Source: Bacillus sp. BA3
GTDB lineage: Bacteria; Bacillota; Bacilli; Bacillales; DSM-1321
Reading direction: 5' to 3'
Assembly: GCA_002835675.1 (NCBI GenBank)
Contig: PIZR01000016.1
Span: 1-53,430 of the forward strand
DNA: 53,430 bases
Positions 49,908 through 53,430 of this stretch are shown here, piece after piece; position 1 is the stretch's first letter; each line of letters begins with the position of its first letter. The position numbers were made by a program, and so were the translations under genes. The notes below the pieces were generated by a model. That model did no database searches and had not been told where the DNA came from. It saw nothing but the letters and a program-made list of their open reading frames with translations.

Positions 49908-50852
49908 ATGTTAATACTTTCAACTGTCATTCCGAATGAAGGCATCCAAAAGAAGATGACGGAAGCTTTTCCTGACTTGAGCTTCATTTATCAAAAAGGA
50001 TGGACGGATGGGCCGCTTCGTGAAGCGGAAATCTTAATTACATATGGTGAAGACTTAACTGAAGAAATCATTGGGATAGCTACGAACTTGAAATGGATCA
50101 TGGTCATGAGTGCAGGGATGGAATTAATGCCATTTAAAGCCATAGAGGAAAGGGGCATTCTGGTGACGAATGCTAGAGGCATTCATAAAATACCGATGGC
50201 AGAGTATACGATAGGGATGCTTTTGCAATATGAAAAGAAATTGAAACTGCTTATGAAGAATGAAAAGGAAGAACTGTGGGATAGAAAGATTGAAGTAGGG
50301 GAATTGAACGGCAAGACGATGCTCGTTATTGGCGTGGGTGCAATCGGAGGGGAAGTGGCTCGTCTTGGGAAAGCCTTTCGGATGAAGACGATAGGAGTGA
50401 ACCGGAGCGGGAAGCCAGTGGAATCCATCGATCACCTTTATGCCCTGGATAATTTATTGGAAGCCATACCGGGAGCCGATTATATCGTATCCGTCCTGCC
50501 AAGTACGGATGAAACGAAGGGCCTTCTGCAAAAAGAACACTTTGAAGCAATGAAAGAAACTGCAGTATTCGTGAATATTGGCCGCGGCGACCTGATTAAC
50601 GATGAAATGTTGATCGAAGCCCTGGATGCCGGGGAATTATCTCATGCCATCTTGGATGTATTTGATCCGGAACCTTTAGGAAAAGGGCATCCGTTTTGGA
50701 GGATGGAGAATGTTACAGTCACTCCGCATCTTTCAAGTAAAAGCGGAGAATATTTACCAAGAACCTTTGCCATATTCGAAAAAAATATGCGTGAATACCT
50801 GAAAGCTGGAAAAGACTTCACCAATGTAATCGACTTATCCAGGGGATACTAA
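49908..50852 (+). CDS. D-2-hydroxyacid dehydrogenase, NAD(P)-dependent
   Basis: ATG 49908 (MLILSTVIPNEGIQKKM) has AAGGGAGAG nine bases upstream, better than the ATG six bases earlier; this gives 314 residues. The Rossmann glycine motif is MLVIGVGAIGGEVARLG, with basic NRSGKP after it hinting at NADPH. Catalytic residues are the Arg in FVNIGRGDLINDE, the Glu in DVFDPEPLGKG, and the His in VTVTPHLSSKSG. It is a member of the 2-hydroxyacid dehydrogenase family (phosphoglycerate or glyoxylate reductase-like); the substrate cannot be set from sequence. Directly before perR with its own ribosome site. Confidence 0.9.
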   Translation: MLILSTVIPNEGIQKKMTEAFPDLSFIYQKGWTDGPLREAEILITYGEDLTEEIIGIATNLKWIMVMSAGMELMPFKAIEERGILVTNARGIHKIPMAEYTIGMLLQYEKKLKLLMKNEKEELWDRKIEVGELNGKTMLVIGVGAIGGEVARLGKAFRMKTIGVNRSGKPVESIDHLYALDNLLEAIPGADYIVSVLPSTDETKGLLQKEHFEAMKETAVFVNIGRGDLINDEMLIEALDAGELSHAILDVFDPEPLGKGHPFWRMENVTVTPHLSSKSGEYLPRTFAIFEKNMREYLKAGKDFTNVIDLSRGY

Positions 50853-50926
50853 ACTCAATGCAAAAATGGGAAAGATTCAATGTGTTCATGAATAAACTAA
50901 AAAAGAATGGTTAAGCCATTGAATTA

Positions 50927-50973
50927 TTGACAAATTCAACGCATAAAAGGTACACTATTTATAAACATTATAA
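50927..50973 (+). promoter_or_regulatory. perR promoter with PerR box
   Basis: TTGACA (50927-50932), 18 bp, TACACT (50951-50956). TTATAAACATTATAA (50959-50973) matches the PerR consensus TTATAATNATTATAA at all but one position and covers the start site, so PerR should repress itself. Confidence 0.85.
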
Positions 50974-51014
50974 TTTAAGAATGCATACTTAATGAGAAAA
51001 AGAGGTGGATGACG

Positions 51015-51452
51015 GTGTCTGAAGTTCAGTTAAAAGAAGCGTTGGATTCCTTAAAAGATACCGGTGTAAGAATAACTCCTCAACGCCATGCGATACTTGA
51101 GTATTTGATAAGCTCCATGTCCCACCCTACCGCTGATGATATATATAAAGCGCTGGAAGGCAAGTTTCCGAATATGAGTGTGGCAACGGTTTATAACAAC
51201 CTGCGTGTGTTCCGTGAGGTAGGTTTGGTAAAAGAACTTACGTATGGTGATTCTTCGGCAAGGTTTGATTTTGTGACGACGAATCATTATCATGTAATTT
51301 GCCAAACTTGCGGGAAAATTGTGGATTTCGATTATCCTGCATTGGATGAAGTCGAGCATTTCGCAGCACAAGTCACCGGTTTCAATGTTAGTCACCATCG
51401 GATGGAAATCTACGGCGACTGTACGGATTGTGCGAAAAAAGAATCGCATTAA
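51015..51452 (+). CDS. perR: Peroxide-sensing Fur-family repressor PerR
   Basis: GTG start at 51015 (SEVQLKEALDSLKDTGVRIT) is favoured, being well spaced from GAGGTGG and giving 145 residues, the B. subtilis length; an ATG at 51009 overlaps the ribosome site. The winged HTH ends in HPTADDIYKALEGKFPNMSV. The regulatory site uses His/Asp of FDFVTTNHYHVI (given from position about 84). The structural zinc is held by CQTC and CTDC. Oxidation of the metal-binding His releases repression of peroxide genes. A PerR box lies in its own promoter. Confidence 0.95.
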   Translation: MSEVQLKEALDSLKDTGVRITPQRHAILEYLISSMSHPTADDIYKALEGKFPNMSVATVYNNLRVFREVGLVKELTYGDSSARFDFVTTNHYHVICQTCGKIVDFDYPALDEVEHFAAQVTGFNVSHHRMEIYGDCTDCAKKESH

Positions 51453-51486
51453 AAAAAGTTCCTCCACTTGGTTGGAACTTTTTTTC
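51451..51486. terminator. Terminator of perR
   Basis: AAAAAAAGTTCC (51451-51462) pairs with GGAACTTTTTTT (51474-51485). Confidence 0.88.
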
Positions 51487-51553
51487 ATGTTATGAAGGAA
51501 ATGATACAATTGTTAAAGACTTCTTTAAAGGGAATTCAGCTAGCCGAATTCCT

Positions 51554-51907
51554 TTAGTCATGCAGGCTTTTCCGGTTATATTTTTCGTTGAATTCTTCGC
51601 CTTCCAACTTTTTGTCAAGTGTCAATGGTTCTTCACAATGCATGCAAATATCTACACGCCCTAGTATTTTTGTAGGTTTGCCGCAGTTAGGACAGACAAC
51701 CTGGATCGATTTTGTGGAAAGCATTCCAATCCAAAAATAAACCCCTGTACTTGCGATTATGAATAAAAGGCCCAGCCCCATGAAAATCGTCATGACAACA
51801 GGATGCGTTTTGAAGAAAAGCCCAAGGTACATTACGATGAAGCCAATGAAAATCAAACTCAAAGCAAAAGTGCGTATTTTATTGATTTTGCTAGAATATT
51901 TAGCCAT
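51554..51907 (-). CDS. ygzB: YgzB (UPF0295), membrane protein with zinc ribbon
   Basis: 117 residues as in B. subtilis YgzB; ATG preceded by TTTTAGGAGGGACAATCC. Two membrane helices (about residues 14-32 and 40-62) are followed by a cytosolic zinc ribbon with CPNCGKPTKILGRVDICMHC (two CxxC pairs). Function unknown. It is convergent with perR and divergent from ygxA, as in B. subtilis. Confidence 0.92.
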   Translation of the reverse strand: MAKYSSKINKIRTFALSLIFIGFIVMYLGLFFKTHPVVMTIFMGLGLLFIIASTGVYFWIGMLSTKSIQVVCPNCGKPTKILGRVDICMHCEEPLTLDKKLEGEEFNEKYNRKSLHD

Positions 51908-52082
51908 GGATTGTCCCTCCTAAAATATAACTTTAACTATAACATAAACAGCGGATGGAACAAAAAAGAAATAAAGGATACATATTACTTTTGAATTGAG
52001 ATGGTTTGGGGTAAGGGAGATAAGCAGGAATTTGAAGAGTTTTGTCGAAAGTCTAAAAAAAAAGGTTTTGGAGGAATTTATG

Positions 52083-52958
52083 ATGGAAGATATCCTTCGC
52101 CCGATTTATCAAGAGCGAGCAAGTTTAAAATCTACACTTGGAATCTTGTTAATAGAAAAAAGGGATGATAATAGCCCGATTACCGATACATTTGACTACA
52201 TCCTTTTTGTGATTGCAGACGAAGCCGAAGAGGCCGTGTTTTTAAAGCATTACACTTACCGGGATAAAAAGGCAGCCTTGCATATCGTACAGGAAGACCA
52301 GTTAAAAGAATGGCTTCTATTAGGTACGAACCGCAAAGTGGTTGACTGGATATATAACGGGAAGGTTCTATTTGACCGGAATGAATATTTGGACCGTTTG
52401 AAAACAGAAATCCGGGAGTTCCCCTTCTATGGAAGGAAGTTAAAGATGGGGATGGAGTTTGCGAAGTTAATTCGCAGGTACATGGATGGGAAAAGCTTCT
52501 TTGAAAAAGGCCATTATCTGGAGGCATACAACCATATCGTTCATTCCTTGCATCACTTGGCCCGTTTGGAAATAATAGAACAAGGTTTTTATCCGGAGGT
52601 TACGGTCTGGAACCAAGTGAAGCATATGGAACCTGAAATCTATAAGTTATATAAAGAATTGATCAGCAGCGAGGAAACACTCGAAAAAAGATTGGAGCTT
52701 CTTTTCCTTGCGAGCGAATTTCTTATTTATTCGAGGACGAATGCAGGTTCACAGCATTTGATCGAAATAATGGGGACGAAAGAAGATCCGTGGACGATTG
52801 CGGAGCTTATGGAGCATCCGGAAGTTAAGTTTTATTCAGTCGACCTTGGTGTTTTATTGGAATATTTGATAGAGAAGAAGGTTATCGACGTCATCAAGGC
52901 GGAGACAAAAGGTCACGAGGTATATCACCGGTTTTATCGGGTATCAAAAAACTTTTAA
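52083..52958 (+). CDS. ygxA: YgxA, nucleotidyltransferase-like protein
   Basis: ATG 52083 (MEDILRPIYQERASLKSTLG) has TTGGAGG 8 bases upstream; an ATG three bases earlier and a TTG at 51996 are less likely. This gives 291 residues. An N-terminal nucleotidyltransferase-like part (TLGILLIEKRDDNSPITDTF, then FDYILFVI) is followed by a helical part (RRYMDGKSFFEKGHYLEAYN) and a winged HTH end. Conserved gene just upstream of rrn operons in Bacillus; role unknown. It is the last protein gene before the 16S promoters. Confidence 0.9.
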   Translation: MEDILRPIYQERASLKSTLGILLIEKRDDNSPITDTFDYILFVIADEAEEAVFLKHYTYRDKKAALHIVQEDQLKEWLLLGTNRKVVDWIYNGKVLFDRNEYLDRLKTEIREFPFYGRKLKMGMEFAKLIRRYMDGKSFFEKGHYLEAYNHIVHSLHHLARLEIIEQGFYPEVTVWNQVKHMEPEIYKLYKELISSEETLEKRLELLFLASEFLIYSRTNAGSQHLIEIMGTKEDPWTIAELMEHPEVKFYSVDLGVLLEYLIEKKVIDVIKAETKGHEVYHRFYRVSKNF

Positions 52959-52976
52959 AAAAATGCATTTTTATTG

Positions 52977-53005
52977 TTGACCAATAGTAATATAGGTGTT
53001 ATATT
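52977..53005 (+). promoter_or_regulatory. rrn promoter P1
   Basis: TTGACC (52977-52982), 17 bp, TATATT (53000-53005). A GC-rich hairpin (GCTGCG / CGCAGC, 53015-53039) follows. Confidence 0.8.
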
Positions 53006-53071
53006 AATACATGTCGCTGCGGGACATCAGCTTTCGCAGCTTCATCAAAACAAAAAAAATAAAAAAACATG

Positions 53072-53101
53072 TTGACAACAACGTTGAAGACATGGTAAGA
53101 T
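53072..53101 (+). promoter_or_regulatory. rrn promoter P2
   Basis: TTGACA (53072-53077), 18 bp, TAAGAT (53096-53101). Tandem promoters are the norm for Bacillus rrn operons. Confidence 0.82.
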
Positions 53102-53136
53102 GTAAAAGTCGCTTACGAAGTAAACGACAACGAAAT

Positions 53137-53149
53137 TGCTCTTTGAAAA
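53137..53149 (+). promoter_or_regulatory. rrn boxA antitermination site
   Basis: TGCTCTTTGAAAA is the conserved boxA of rRNA leaders, recognised by NusB/NusE for antitermination. Confidence 0.9.
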
Positions 53150-53224
53150 CTGAACAAAACAAAGCGCCAACGTTAAATTTTAAGTGAGCACACACTATCA
53201 AAAAAGCAAATGAGCAAGTCAAAC

Positions 53225-53430
53225 ATTTCTTCGGAGAGTTTGATCCTGGCTCAGGACGAACGCTGGCGGCGTGCCTAATACATGCAAGTCGAGCGAATCG
53301 ATGGGAGCTTGCTCCCTGAGATTAGCGGCGGACGGGTGAGTAACACGTGGGCAACCTGCCTATAAGACTGGGATAACTTCGGGAAACCGGAGCTAATACC
53401 GGATACGTTCTTTTCTCGCATGAGAGAAGA
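53225..53430 (+). rRNA. 16S ribosomal RNA, 5' end (3'-partial)
   Basis: Begins around CTTCGGAGAGTTTGATCC and contains TGGCTCAGGACGAACGCTGG and GGCGGACGGGTGAGTAACAC. The gene runs off the right end of the window. The V1 loop (ATCGATGGGAGCTTGCTCCC) and the ACGTTCTTTTCTCGCATGAG stretch are typical, by recall, of Peribacillus simplex-like organisms. The exact mature 5' end is uncertain by a few bases. Confidence 0.97.

Noticed and set aside
51051..51509. 152-residue minus-strand frame antisense to perR
   Set aside because: Shadow of a well-conserved gene; translation rich in rare combinations and no ribosome site.
53004..53222. 72-residue minus-strand frame in the rrn leader
   Set aside because: Overlaps tandem rrn promoters and boxA; no ribosome site or family resemblance.

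Overview
The window is about 53 kb of chromosome from a low-GC, endospore-forming member of the Bacillaceae. The last 206 bases are the 5' end of a 16S rRNA gene whose variable region reads like Peribacillus (Bacillus) simplex / frigoritolerans. That genus call rests on recall of 16S signatures, not on a search. Spore genes (sspK, sspE), PerR, YgxA and the yfh/yga gene order agree with a Bacillus-type chromosome just upstream of an rrn operon.

Layout. 1-11.9 kb is an accessory-looking stretch: a giant repeat-containing membrane protein cut by the left edge, a DELWH-motif membrane-anchored protein, a small excisionase-like HTH protein, a 134-bp structured intergenic repeat, an AI-2E-type permease, a three-gene amino-acid ABC importer (lipoprotein / permease / ATPase) with a promoter-overlapping palindrome and an intra-operon terminator, a CidR-like LysR regulator and a universal stress protein. 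12.0-17.4 kb is an acyl-CoA degradation cluster: MerR regulator, short-chain dehydrogenase, LCAD-type acyl-CoA dehydrogenase, thiolase and AMP-forming acyl-CoA ligase. It is headed by a promoter with a 19-bp spacer that contains a LiuR-like dyad. The next 385 bp have no gene but hold a dense cluster of DnaA boxes.

17.8-28.2 kb follows the B. subtilis yfhD-yfhE-yfhF-recX-yfhH-sspK-yfhJ-yfhP-mutY-yfhS-fabL-sspE-ygaB-ygaC(ntdP)-ygaD order, including two genes (yfhE, sspK) short enough to be missed by simple ORF calling. Between ygaD and ygaE lies a drug/metabolite transporter with an attenuator in its leader, and a cassette that matches B. subtilis yhbI-yhbJ-yhcA-yhcB-yhcC (MarR regulator, HlyD-type adaptor, EmrB-type exporter, flavodoxin-like quinone reductase, small membrane protein), here with the MarR gene divergent.

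33.5-53.4 kb: ygaE, a stand-alone glutamate synthase large subunit without a small-subunit gene, gsaB, a small unknown protein, an ABC-2 exporter operon, a frameshifted acyl-CoA thioesterase overlapping metE, metE under a cobalamin riboswitch plus terminator, a two-helix K+ channel, bcp, an M29 aminopeptidase, a D-2-hydroxyacid dehydrogenase, perR with its own PerR box, ygzB, ygxA, and tandem rrn promoters with boxA leading into 16S rRNA.

Most promising for follow-up: the DnaA-box cluster (17565-17762), the MerR operator and its fatty-acid regulon, the attenuated leader of the DMT transporter, the orphan glutamate synthase with its displaced Shine-Dalgarno, and the frameshifted thioesterase. 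No CRISPR array, tRNA, insertion sequence or prophage was seen. I found no convincing wholly new defence or mobile system.
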